From: an uncultured Paracoccaceae bacterium
Lineage (GTDB): Bacteria; Pseudomonadota; Alphaproteobacteria; Rhodobacterales; Rhodobacteraceae
DNA: 64,000 nt
Reading direction: 5' to 3'
Assembly (NCBI GenBank): GCA_947488175.1
Contig: CANKYO010000001.1
Coordinates: 1-64,000 of the forward strand
Below, piece by piece: positions 35,741 through 44,123 of this stretch; the first letter of the stretch is position 1; every line of letters starts with the position of its first letter. A program made the position numbers and the translations under genes. The notes under the pieces are model-generated. The model was not told the DNA's origin. It saw nothing but the letters and a program-made list of their open reading frames with translations, and did no database searches.

Positions 35741-37698
35741 TGGTCATCTTTCAGCGGGCAATGTGACACAAACGGGGATCCCGCACCCGCCGCAGCCTTC
35801 AAAATTGCCGGAATCGCTGGCAGCGCCGCTGCCCCCGGTGAGGCAGAACCAACGTTGAGCATCGGTGCAACGTTAACGCTACCGCCTTGGACAACGACCG
35901 CAGCACCACCAGAAACCAGCGTAATCTTCGAGGCATCCAGCACGATTTCGCCATCGGCCTTCAACGTCAGATCGCCGCCTGTTTTAATGGCAAAATTGCT
36001 GCCCACCGTCAGCGCGCGCTCGCCTTCAATTTTTTCTGACAGATTGGATTTCACCGTCAGTGCCATATCTGCGTCGATTGTTTCGGTGCGATTATTTGCA
36101 ACGATCAGGTTGGAATCGTTGCCGATGGTTGCCGTATCATCAAACTCAACCCGCTTCTGACGCGAATTCTGAACATGCAGATCCAGATTCTTCTGCGCAT
36201 GCATATAGATGAACTCTTCTCCAGCCTTGTCTTCGAACGTAAGTTCGTTAAAGCCTTCGCCGTTATGGCTTTTCGTCTTGAAAACAGAGCGCGATTTGTT
36301 TTCCGGGAGCTTGGCTGGTGGTTCATTCACGCCGTTGTAGACGCAGCCTGTCACCAGGGGTTGATCCGGATTTCCCTCAAGGAATTCGACAACGACTTCC
36401 ATACCTGTCCGGGGAATGACCATACCGCCCCACCCTTTGGACGCCCAGCTCTGCGACACACGGCATCGCATGGAATATGCCTTGTTCAGATCCCAGTGAA
36501 AATGGACAAGAATCCGACCAAATTCATCGCAGTCAATCTCGCCTTCACCAACAACCTTTGCTGTTTGCGGGCCCTTTACCGCAGGAATGGCAGTCTTGCG
36601 TTCTGGCGCAAGTGGTGCGCTGGACGGCATAAGCACGTAGGATCCAGAATAGGCATAATCATCACTTTGTGCCTCGCCGGACCCATAGGCGTCGGACACA
36701 TAGCTATGTGTCGCGCTCAAACACAGATAGGTTTCACCCTTCACGCCAGTCACGTGATCGCCGGTCAGTGTCACTGTCATGCCGGAACGTAGCGACGTAC
36801 AATCACCAACCGCCAGGTGGCGCGCATCCTGACCGCGCTCTTGTTTGGTTCTCAACGCCACAACATCCTTACCATCGCCTTGGGTCAGATATTCACCGGG
36901 GTAATCGAAGCTTTCGATCTGCCCCGCAGTGTATTGGGCATCGCCCAATTGTTCGACTTCCATAGCAGATTGCGGCCGCTTGAAGTTGTAATCGCTCAGA
37001 CGAACTGCCCCAGTCGTCAAACGGCGATAGGGGTGCCATTCCCAGAAATGCTCGTCTCCCGATTGGCGTGCCCCATCGACTGGTTTGTAAACACGACTGC
37101 CGCCGGGTACCGCCTCGTGGCTGTCAACACTGTCGGTCAGCACCATGGAGTGCCCGTTAGCGGTGTGGGTAAAGTGATAGCTGATGCCAAACCGCTCCAT
37201 CAGTCGGCAGGCGAAATCCATATCGCTTTCGCGATACTGCACGGTGTATTCCAGCTCCGGGTAACTTCCCGAAAGCTTTTTGATCAATGCAGGCTGCCCC
37301 AGGCCAGAGTATGGTCGGAACAGGCTTTCGATAATTTGCACGACGGTTTGGTTATGGAAAATGCGTTGATTGCGACGGCGGCCCGCCAACCAAAGCCAGG
37401 GGCGTAAGGTGATCTCGTATTTATTCCCGTTTTCGCCGACACCGGCCCATTTGGCCTCTGTCACGATGCCGCTGAATGGCTGCGGCCCGTCATTCTGACT
37501 TTCGATTTCAATGGTGGCGCTCGTGCCAATCAGATCGTCAAAATTGATGTTGGGTTCGGTCGAAAGTGCTTCAACCTTATATTCAAACAAGCCGTTCAGA
37601 TCATCACTGCCTGCAAAGCGCAACAAAACCAGCTTATCCTGTTCAAGAGCTGTGGTCAGACGGCCAAGCCGCGTGCCTTGGTCAAAATGAACGTTCAT
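35737..37698 (-). CDS. vgrG: type VI secretion spike protein VgrG (TssI)
   Basis: A 653-residue protein combining gp27-like and gp5-like parts. The N-terminal region (FDQGTRLGRLTTALEQDKLVLLRFAGSDDLNG) and the phage-base domain LEYTVQYRESDMDFACRLMERFGISYHF are standard, followed by the OB-fold with GRILVHFHWD and the needle-repeat region with DLTLKADGEIVLDASKI. The C-terminus ends in a Pro/Ala stretch without a toxin domain. The ATG at 37698 opens MNVHFDQG. It is cotranscribed with the PAAR gene and is likely to present the cargo encoded convergently. Confidence 0.93.
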   Translation of the reverse strand: MNVHFDQGTRLGRLTTALEQDKLVLLRFAGSDDLNGLFEYKVEALSTEPNINFDDLIGTSATIEIESQNDGPQPFSGIVTEAKWAGVGENGNKYEITLRPWLWLAGRRRNQRIFHNQTVVQIIESLFRPYSGLGQPALIKKLSGSYPELEYTVQYRESDMDFACRLMERFGISYHFTHTANGHSMVLTDSVDSHEAVPGGSRVYKPVDGARQSGDEHFWEWHPYRRLTTGAVRLSDYNFKRPQSAMEVEQLGDAQYTAGQIESFDYPGEYLTQGDGKDVVALRTKQERGQDARHLAVGDCTSLRSGMTVTLTGDHVTGVKGETYLCLSATHSYVSDAYGSGEAQSDDYAYSGSYVLMPSSAPLAPERKTAIPAVKGPQTAKVVGEGEIDCDEFGRILVHFHWDLNKAYSMRCRVSQSWASKGWGGMVIPRTGMEVVVEFLEGNPDQPLVTGCVYNGVNEPPAKLPENKSRSVFKTKSHNGEGFNELTFEDKAGEEFIYMHAQKNLDLHVQNSRQKRVEFDDTATIGNDSNLIVANNRTETIDADMALTVKSNLSEKIEGERALTVGSNFAIKTGGDLTLKADGEIVLDASKITLVSGGAAVVVQGGSVNVAPMLNVGSASPGAAALPAIPAILKAAAGAGSPFVSHCPLKDDQ

Positions 37699-37759
37699 TA
37701 AAGAGTCTCGCCTTAGCTGAATTCCTCTTGTGATACATGCGATTGATGGCCTGCGGAAC

Positions 37760-37781
37760 ACCATTAAATGACCATTTTATG
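37760..37781 (-). repeat. 11-bp tandem repeat in the vgrG upstream region
   Basis: ACCATTAAATG is followed immediately by ACCATTTTATG (9 of 11 identical). The pair ends 62 bases before the vgrG start. Tandem half-sites one helical turn apart are the binding pattern of OmpR/PhoB-type response regulators. Confidence 0.5.
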
Positions 37782-37950
37782 ATGTCAGTGGCACATTATC
37801 AGTCATTCGCACACAAAGGAGCTTCCTAGCTGGAATTGTTGCGAAAGGAAGCGCAATACCACGCGGGCGGCCGAGCCCACGGACTAGAACTGTCCCCCTG
37901 GTTGCCCCTATCGCACGCCCCATTAACCCAGCCAAATTCAGACAAAGGGT

Positions 37951-37989
37951 CCGACGTTTTGCCGACGCAAATCCGACGCGATGCCGACA
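37951..37989 (+). repeat. four CCGAC(G/A) direct repeats with exact 11-bp period
   Basis: CCGACG begins at 37951, 37962 and 37973, and CCGACA at 37984, each separated by a different 5-base spacer. Constant half-sites with variable spacers on one DNA face suggest an operator array rather than a simple tandem duplication. Confidence 0.55.
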
Positions 37990-38168
37990 CCGCTTTGGCC
38001 ATGAAAAGCAGGCGTTAACCTATGATTCGCACCCGACCGTGCGTTGCGACCGTACGGTGGGGGCCACGCAACACCCAAACCGCGTGACAGCCCGGATGCA
38101 TTTGCCTATAGTTATGCGCATAAAAGGCGGCAAACGCCTTCACACAGGCACATAAGGCGGAAAAAATC

Positions 38169-38726
38169 ATGAGCAGTTTCTCAAGGCGCAGTTTTGCGCT
38201 TGGCGCATTGGCATCCACAACTTTGGCCGCATGCGGCAATGGTATCGGTGGCCCGGGTGCCGCCACGATTGATGCGCGCGTCGATAGCACGTTGAATTTT
38301 ATGTATAATACCTATCCCGGCACCCGCGATCTGGCGAACCGGGCGGCGGGTATGCTCGTCATGCCGCTGATCACCGAGGCCGGGCTTGGCATCGGCGGCG
38401 GCTTCGGGCGCGGCGCGCTGCGGGTCGGGCCATCAACGGTCGATTACTATTCGGCAACATCCGGCAGCGCGGGTCTGCAGATTGGGGCGCAGCAGTTCAG
38501 CTCAGTCCTGTTCTTCATGACGGATGAGGCGCTTCTGGAGTTTCGCCGCGGTCCAGGTTGGGCCGCTGGAGCTGATATCGAATATGCCGTCAGCGATCAG
38601 GGCGACAGCCTGCGGGCCGAGACTACAACCAGCCTCGCGCCTGTGATTGCGGTCAACTTTGCGCAAACCGGCCTGCGGCTGGGTGCGACGCTGGAAGGCA
38701 TCAAGTACACCCGAATTATTCCCTGA
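38169..38726 (+). CDS. SYLF/YSC84-domain lipoprotein
   Basis: A 185-residue lipid-binding protein. The N-terminus has a basic SRRSF stretch (Tat-like) and a lipobox LAAC, with acylated Cys about residue 22. The SYLF domain follows, with NLANRAAGMLVMP-like DLANRAAGMLVMP, AGLGIGGGFGRGALRVG, YYSATSGSAGLQIGAQQFS and VLFFMTDEALLEF. Related proteins are found at membranes and bind phosphoinositides or other lipids. It ends overlapping the convergent DUF2254 gene by 11 bases. The upstream region holds the 11-bp-phased repeats. Confidence 0.85.
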   Translation: MSSFSRRSFALGALASTTLAACGNGIGGPGAATIDARVDSTLNFMYNTYPGTRDLANRAAGMLVMPLITEAGLGIGGGFGRGALRVGPSTVDYYSATSGSAGLQIGAQQFSSVLFFMTDEALLEFRRGPGWAAGADIEYAVSDQGDSLRAETTTSLAPVIAVNFAQTGLRLGATLEGIKYTRIIP

Positions 38727-40002
38727 TTTCTGAAAGACTTACCATGGTGGCGGCCAGCCTTTTGCGGTCGCCCTCACCCGGGATGGCAGCGTTGGCCTGC
38801 GCCAGCGCGTCCTTGGCCAGCACCCTTGAGGCATCGGCAATCGCCGGTGGCGCATGGCGGGCCAAACCGGCGAGGCGCTTCTGCAAAACGATCTGCACTT
38901 CGACCTGTGCCGCACCATCGCGGGCCAGCGGTGCCAGCGGTTCCTGCACCAGATCAACCGGATCAAGAACCGGCGCCCACAGGTTCGAATAGTCGGGTGT
39001 GTGATCACGGTCGACCTCCGGCGAATGCCCCTCAATCAACCGGGCAATCCGACCGATCACGTCAATCGCGGTGCCGGGGTCATTGATCCCTGCTGACAAC
39101 GCTTTCGATCCGACTTCACTCAGCATGATCAGGCAAAAGCGGGGATCCTGATCAGGCGTGCGCGATGGCCCAATCGTGATCCAGGTCCCGATCTTGCGCG
39201 CCAGTCCATCGCTGCCGCCCGCCATATGTCCGATCACATCGCCACGATGTACAAAACGCCCGATTGGCGCCAGAAAATAAACCTGCGCGCCCTCTTCTTC
39301 AGCATCGGCCGAGACCTTTTCGAAAAGCACCGCCTGCACATAGCCGGTATCGCGCGCCAGCAAATCAACAGCGCCGGCGGGAATAACCGTATCGGGCGTC
39401 AGCGGATTGGCCCCCTGACATGGCCGGTCCGCCAGTTCGCGAAAGGCGGTCTCGGCAGCCGTTTCGATGGCAGTCGCCGTCTGTTCCAGACTGCCCCATG
39501 TCTGCAGATGCATGATCCAGCGCACGATCATCGCCACGATCAGAGCGATCACTGCTAGCGTCACACCGAACAACACGACAATCTCGGCCTCGCCAAAGAA
39601 CGGTGTGGACAGCAGGATCAATGAGGCCAGCGCGTAAATATAGGCACCGATGAACGTGGCCAGCACGGTTTGCGTCGGCGTGTCGCGCAACAGCATCTGG
39701 TGCGCACGCGGGGTCCATTGCCCGGCCACCGCCCGATGAATGGTCACCATCACGCTCAGCGAGAAGGTGGTGACCGCCAGCATGGCGTTGGCGATGATCG
39801 TCAACAGCTCGGTCACAGACTCCGCGCCGACGATTTCGGCAAAGCCGTCGGGAATGAAATCACCCAGCACCTTCGCGATCAAAACCGCCAGCAGACAAAG
39901 CACGGAAATCAGCAAGACCCGCGTCCACAGATTGCGAGAGGCTGACCGCACCCTACGGCCGAATGTGACAAAGGCCGCCATCACCCTGTTTTTCATTTTC
40001 AT
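38716..40002 (-). CDS. DUF2254 family membrane protein
   Basis: A 428-residue inner-membrane protein with four N-terminal helices (about residues 22-42, 66-86, 112-130 and 140-160, including ANAMLAVTTFSLSVMVTIH) and a soluble C-terminal domain (SKALSAGINDPGTAIDVIGRI is the family signature). The function is unknown. The ATG at 40002 has AAGG upstream; the in-frame ATG at 39996 is an alternative. It is divergent from a dimethylglycine dehydrogenase-like gene. Confidence 0.8.
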   Translation of the reverse strand: MKMKNRVMAAFVTFGRRVRSASRNLWTRVLLISVLCLLAVLIAKVLGDFIPDGFAEIVGAESVTELLTIIANAMLAVTTFSLSVMVTIHRAVAGQWTPRAHQMLLRDTPTQTVLATFIGAYIYALASLILLSTPFFGEAEIVVLFGVTLAVIALIVAMIVRWIMHLQTWGSLEQTATAIETAAETAFRELADRPCQGANPLTPDTVIPAGAVDLLARDTGYVQAVLFEKVSADAEEEGAQVYFLAPIGRFVHRGDVIGHMAGGSDGLARKIGTWITIGPSRTPDQDPRFCLIMLSEVGSKALSAGINDPGTAIDVIGRIARLIEGHSPEVDRDHTPDYSNLWAPVLDPVDLVQEPLAPLARDGAAQVEVQIVLQKRLAGLARHAPPAIADASRVLAKDALAQANAAIPGEGDRKRLAATMVSLSEIRE

Positions 40003-40116
40003 CGTCCGGGCCTTATTGCTGCGACAGTTCATATGCGACACAAACAGTCGCAAGCGGATAATCGTCCACACGCGCCCATGCGCCATGGTGCAGTGGTAAA
40101 CTAGGGAATGCGGCAG

Positions 40117-42525
40117 ATGAAGACCACAACGCGCGTAGCAGTCATTGGGGGCGGCGTCGTTGGCGCATCCGTTCTTTATCACCTGACCAAGCTGGGTTGG
40201 TCCGATGTGATGCTGATCGAACGGTCAGAACTGACATCCGGTTCCACATGGCATGCCGCGGGCGGCTTTCACACCTTGAACGGCGACACCAACATGGCCG
40301 CCCTGCAAGGCTATACCATCAAGCTTTACAAGGAGTTGGAGGAAATCACCGGCATGTCCTGCGGTCTACATCACGTTGGTGGCGTGACTCTCGCCGACAA
40401 TCAGGACCGGTTTGACATGCTGGTCGCGGAACGCGCCAAGCACCGGTATATGGGGCTAGAGACCGAAATTGTTGGCCCCGAAGAAATTGCCAAAATCGCG
40501 CCGATCACCAATCTCGATGGGATCATAGGCGCACTCTACGACCCGCTTGATGGGCATTTGGATCCGTCCGGCACGACCCACGCCTATGCCAAAGCGGCGC
40601 GCATGGGCGGAGCCACGATTGAGACCCATTGCAAGGTGGTCGAAACCAATCAACGCGCGGACGGCACGTGGGATGTGGTCACCGAAAAGGGCACAATCCA
40701 TGCCGAACATGTGGTGAATGCCGCAGGCCTCTGGGCCCGCGAGGTGGGGGCGATGGCGGGCATCTACACCCCGCTGCACCCAATGGAACACCAGTATATC
40801 GTCACCGACGACATCCCTGAGATCTACGAACGCGACAGCGAACATCCCCATGTGATGGACCCTGCCGGTGAAAGCTATCTGCGGCAGGAAGGGCGCGGGC
40901 TCTGCATCGGGTTCTACGAAAAGCCCTGTAAACCCTGGGCCGTGGATGGCACGCCATGGGATTTTGGGCATGAATTGCTGCCCGACGATCTGGACAAGGT
41001 CGAAGCATCCATCGAATTCGCCTATCGACGGTTCCCGGTGCTCGCGACCGCTGGCGTCAAATCCGTCATCCACGGCCCCTTCACCTTTGCCCCTGATGGC
41101 AACCCGCTGGTAGGTCCGGTGCCGGATGTGCAGAACTACTGGTCCGCTTGCGGTGTGATGGCGGGCTTCAGTCAAGGCGGCGGCGTTGGCCTGATGCTGG
41201 CACAATGGATGATCGAAGGCGAATGCGAGCGCGATGTGACAGCGCTTGACGTCGCCCGTTATGGCAAATGGATTACCCCCGGTTACACGCGCCCCAAAGT
41301 GATCGAAAACTACCAGAACCGGTTTTCCGTCAGCTATCCGAACGAAGAATTGCCTGCAGCACGCCCCCAGCGAACAACACCCATGTACGACATCTTCAGC
41401 GATCTGGGGGCAGTCTGGGGGCATCAGTTTGGGTTGGAAGTCGCCAACTACTTTGCCCGGGACGGCGACCCCGGCTACGAAACGCCGACATTCCGGCGGT
41501 CCGATGCATGGAATGCGACAGCGCGCGAGGTGGGCGTTGTGCGCAATGCGGTCGGCATCAACGAAGTCCAGAATTTCGGCAAGTTCAGCGTCAACGGTCC
41601 AGGCGCGCGCGCCTGGCTTGACCGGATCATGGCCGGGCGCATCCCCCAACCCGGGCGCATGTCGCTCACGCCTATGCTGTCGCCCAAGGGGCGGCTTTGG
41701 GGGGATTTCACGGTCTCCTGTCTGTCGGACACGGAATTCCAGCTCACCGCCAGCTATGGTGCGCAAGAGGTGCATCACCGTTGGTTCCAGCAGAACGCCA
41801 GCGCCGATTGCAGGCTCGAAAACATCTCTGACAAACGGACAGGTTTTCAGATTGCCGGACCCAAATCGCGCGATCTGCTGCGCGCCTGCACCCGTGACGA
41901 TGTGGACGGGATCAAATTTCTGGATGTGCGCCGCATGACGATTGGTCAGGTTGCCTGCATCGTGCAGCGGGTCAGCTATACCGGGGATCTGGGATACGAG
42001 ATTTACTGCGACCCGATGGATCAGCGCCAGCTTTGGTGGACATTGTGGAATGCCGGGCAACCGATTGGCATCACGCCGTTCGGCATGCGGGCGATGATGT
42101 CATTGCGGCTCGATCGGTTCTTTGGGTCCTGGCTGTCAGAGTTTTCGCCTGATTACACCGCCGCGGAAACCGGCATGGACCGGTTCATCAGCTTCAAGAA
42201 AAATGTCGATTTCATCGGGCGGGCCGCGGCCGAGGCGGAGCGGGCCAGCCCCCCTGCCCGCACGCTTGTCAGCTTCGAAGTGGATGCGGACGACGCCGAT
42301 GTGGTCGCCTATGAACCGGTGTTCATCGACGGTGAGGTCAGGGGTTTTTGCACCTCGGGCGGCTATTCCCATCATGCCGGCAAATCCATTGCCCTCGCCC
42401 TGGTGCCGCGCGAACATGCCACCGGCACACTGGAGGCCGAGATCGAAATCATGGGTCAGCGCCGCCGGGCCGTACAGATTACCACCCCGCTGTTCGATCC
42501 TGACGGCAGCGCGATGCGCGGATGA
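40117..42525 (+). CDS. FAD-dependent dimethylglycine/sarcosine dehydrogenase-like protein with GcvT domain
   Basis: An 802-residue fusion. Residues about 1-370 form a DAO-type FAD domain with VAVIGGGVVGASVLYHL and GSTWHAAGG (the flavin-attachment-type His region). Residues about 430-790 form a GcvT/aminomethyltransferase-like domain with SGDLGYEIY-like YTGDLGYEIYC, which would pass the methyl group to tetrahydrofolate. It oxidatively demethylates dimethylglycine, sarcosine or a related N-methyl compound. AGGGA fits the ATG at 40117 better than the ATG at 40108. Exact substrate unknown. Confidence 0.8.
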   Translation: MKTTTRVAVIGGGVVGASVLYHLTKLGWSDVMLIERSELTSGSTWHAAGGFHTLNGDTNMAALQGYTIKLYKELEEITGMSCGLHHVGGVTLADNQDRFDMLVAERAKHRYMGLETEIVGPEEIAKIAPITNLDGIIGALYDPLDGHLDPSGTTHAYAKAARMGGATIETHCKVVETNQRADGTWDVVTEKGTIHAEHVVNAAGLWAREVGAMAGIYTPLHPMEHQYIVTDDIPEIYERDSEHPHVMDPAGESYLRQEGRGLCIGFYEKPCKPWAVDGTPWDFGHELLPDDLDKVEASIEFAYRRFPVLATAGVKSVIHGPFTFAPDGNPLVGPVPDVQNYWSACGVMAGFSQGGGVGLMLAQWMIEGECERDVTALDVARYGKWITPGYTRPKVIENYQNRFSVSYPNEELPAARPQRTTPMYDIFSDLGAVWGHQFGLEVANYFARDGDPGYETPTFRRSDAWNATAREVGVVRNAVGINEVQNFGKFSVNGPGARAWLDRIMAGRIPQPGRMSLTPMLSPKGRLWGDFTVSCLSDTEFQLTASYGAQEVHHRWFQQNASADCRLENISDKRTGFQIAGPKSRDLLRACTRDDVDGIKFLDVRRMTIGQVACIVQRVSYTGDLGYEIYCDPMDQRQLWWTLWNAGQPIGITPFGMRAMMSLRLDRFFGSWLSEFSPDYTAAETGMDRFISFKKNVDFIGRAAAEAERASPPARTLVSFEVDADDADVVAYEPVFIDGEVRGFCTSGGYSHHAGKSIALALVPREHATGTLEAEIEIMGQRRRAVQITTPLFDPDGSAMRG

Positions 42526-43112
42526 TCCCGATCCTGATCCTTGCTGGCGGCGGGTCCACCCGGATGCGCGGGCGCGACAAGCTGCTGGAAGACGTGGATG
42601 GCGAACCGCTGTTGCGCAGGCAGGCCAAACGTGCGCTTGCCACCGGGCATACGGTGTCTGTGGCACTTCCCGCTGGCGATCATCCAAGAAAGGATGCTCT
42701 GGTTGGTCTGGATTTGACCGTCTTGACGGTGCCCGAGGCTGCCGAAGGTATGTCCGGCACCATGCGCGGCGCTGTGCAACAGCTTCCTGAATGTGCTGCG
42801 TTCATGATGCTCTTGGGCGATCTGGTGGGAATTGAAACCACCGACATGCAGGTGATTTTTCAAGCGCGCAAAGACAACCCGGATTTTCTGATCTGGCGCG
42901 GGGCAACGACGGCGGGGCAACCCGGTCATCCGATCATCTTCGATGGCACGCTCAGGCCGGAATTCGCCAAATTATCGGGAGATGGCGGTGGTGAACCGCT
43001 CGTCAAACCGCTGAAATCACAAACCCATCTGACCCGCTTCGCCGATGATCGCGCGCGGCTTGACCTTGATACGCCAGAAGATTGGGACAAATGGCGGCGC
43101 GGCGTTACTTGA
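42522..43112 (+). CDS. MobA-like NTP transferase (MocA/molybdenum-cofactor type)
   Basis: A 196-residue nucleotidyltransferase. The N-terminal LILAGGGSTRMRGRDKLLEDVDGEPLL is the nucleotide-binding motif of MobA/MocA-type enzymes, and GHPIIFDGTLRPEF is the conserved later segment. It may attach CMP or GMP to molybdopterin or activate another metabolite. It overlaps the dehydrogenase gene by four bases (ATGA), which implies a joint function that a plain flavoenzyme would not need; this is unexplained. Its 3' end overlaps the Hint gene by 8 bases. Confidence 0.7.
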   Translation: MIPILILAGGGSTRMRGRDKLLEDVDGEPLLRRQAKRALATGHTVSVALPAGDHPRKDALVGLDLTVLTVPEAAEGMSGTMRGAVQQLPECAAFMMLLGDLVGIETTDMQVIFQARKDNPDFLIWRGATTAGQPGHPIIFDGTLRPEFAKLSGDGGGEPLVKPLKSQTHLTRFADDRARLDLDTPEDWDKWRRGVT

Positions 43113-43767
43113 ACAGCCGGATCGATTCCACGCTACGCAAGGCGCGGCGCGCGGCGCGGAACCTCTTGACACCTTCCTGTGTCGCCAAGGCCGGGCAGAT
43201 CAGGAACAGCTCCTCACGCTGCGCCGGAACCACACCCTTGAGCGAATAATCATTGGGCTGGAAGCTTTCCGTCCATGTCCCGTCCGCCAGCACGATCTGA
43301 TGCGCCTCAAACATGAAATGCAGATATGTGATGCCCGGTACGTTGACCACATCAACACCCGGCAGCTTTGTCATATCCTTCGCTGCAATCAACACCTCTG
43401 CCTCGCCGAAATGCTTGCGCGCCACGTCGGACACGACCAGCATCCGGTGCATCGGGGACACCAGCAGGTCACGTTCGGGCAGGTCATTGCCCAGACTGCC
43501 CGCCCGGATCAGCACAGGGCGCAAACTCGGCGTCGCCTTCAACTCATCGGCCGTCAGTGAGCGGTGGCCCGACCATGTAATGTGCTGAATGCCATGGTCG
43601 CGGGTCAGAATACGATCGCCGATTGTCAGCGTCTCGACCGCGCGTTCGCCCTTCGGCGTCGCAATATGGGTACCCGGGGTGAAACATGGAACGATACGCG
43701 GATGTGCCACCATCATCTGCGGACTCCTGTCCTTGTTCGCCACAACATGCGATTTGGAATAATTCAT
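43105..43767 (-). CDS. Hint-domain protein (Hint_2 type)
   Basis: A 220-residue protein with a Hedgehog/intein fold domain (about residues 25-170). It opens with PCFTPGTHIATPKGERAVETLTIGDRI, continues with DHGIQHITWSGHR and contains LVSPMHRMLV, typical of the Hint_2 family common in Rhodobacteraceae. It lacks an obvious C-extein His-Asn-nucleophile end, so autocleavage is doubtful. The ATG at 43767 is preferred over a more upstream start. Function unknown; relatives occur in large extracellular or toxin-like proteins. Confidence 0.75.
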   Translation of the reverse strand: MNYSKSHVVANKDRSPQMMVAHPRIVPCFTPGTHIATPKGERAVETLTIGDRILTRDHGIQHITWSGHRSLTADELKATPSLRPVLIRAGSLGNDLPERDLLVSPMHRMLVVSDVARKHFGEAEVLIAAKDMTKLPGVDVVNVPGITYLHFMFEAHQIVLADGTWTESFQPNDYSLKGVVPAQREELFLICPALATQEGVKRFRAARRALRSVESIRLFK

Positions 43768-43857
43768 GACAATAACTGTCCTACTCGTTGCCCTCACTCA
43801 TGCCGGGTTCAACTGGCCGCGAGAATGAAAAAATACGCGACAGATACAAACCGGCTA

Positions 43858-43894
43858 GTCGGCGAAAACTTGCCGACCTATTGGTTTATAAACC
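43858..43894. promoter_or_regulatory. palindromes upstream of the Hint gene
   Basis: An inverted repeat GTCGGC/GCCGAC (43858-43877) adjoins a perfect 12-base palindrome GGTTTATAAACC (43883-43894). They lie in an A+T-rich 207-base gap between the Hint gene and tRNA-Leu that holds no other gene. Either may be an operator. Confidence 0.4.
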
Positions 43895-43905
43895 GTAAAT
43901 GAATC

Positions 43906-43945
43906 AAAAACCAAGCGTTGGATCGCGGATTATCACGAAAATCCG
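43906..43945 (-). terminator. weak terminator-like structure after tRNA-Leu
   Basis: On the minus strand CGGATT/AATCCG (43926-43945) is followed by CCAA/TTGG and TTTTT (43906-43921). The last stem is short, so termination efficiency is doubtful. Confidence 0.35.
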
Positions 43946-43974
43946 TCGCGCGTTCATCACACGCAAAGGATAGC

Positions 43975-44060
43975 TGGTGCCGATGGAGAGACTCGAACTC
44001 TCACGATGTTGCCATCGGGGGATTTTGAATCCCCTGCGTCTACCATTCCGCCACATCGGC
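43975..44060 (-). tRNA. tRNA-Leu(CAA)
   Basis: On the minus strand the 7-bp acceptor stem GCCGATG/CATCGGC is followed by A-CCA, which is encoded. The anticodon stem GGGGA/TCCCC has the loop TTCAAAA, giving anticodon CAA, which reads UUG. A long variable arm and the T-loop GTTCGAGTC (seen as GACTCGAAC on the plus strand) confirm a class II tRNA-Leu. The length including CCA is 86 bases. Confidence 0.96.
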
Positions 44061-44123
44061 CAGTGCGCATGTCCTAATCGGGCGCGTCAACGCCGTCAAT
44101 CAGGACTTGTGTCTTTTTGCCTG

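Larger units (their letters stand above)
37699..38168. other. 470-base regulatory region between vgrG and the SYLF lipoprotein
   Basis: No convincing gene. It holds two sets of 11-bp-phased direct repeats, an 11-bp tandem pair at 37760-37781 near vgrG and four CCGAC(G/A) copies at 37951-37989. Also present are CGACCGT twice (38034-38040 and 38047-38053), a CtrA-like half-match TTAACC at 38015, a perfect 12-base palindrome TTATGCGCATAA at 38112-38123, and a hairpin AAGGCG/CGCCTT at 38124-38140 just before the lipoprotein gene. Confidence 0.6.

Noticed and set aside
37836..38018. A 60-codon open frame in the gap before the SYLF lipoprotein
   Set aside because: It lies over the phased CCGAC repeats, has no ribosome binding site, and its product has no conserved look.
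40456..42060. A 534-codon open frame antisense to the dimethylglycine dehydrogenase-like gene
   Set aside because: The sense gene is a firm family member. The antisense frame is a by-product of high G+C codon usage, with no recognisable domain.
43105..43767. Intein or homing-endonuclease reading of the Hint protein
   Set aside because: There is no extein context, no C-terminal His-Asn plus nucleophile end and no endonuclease domain. It fits the stand-alone Hint_2 type.
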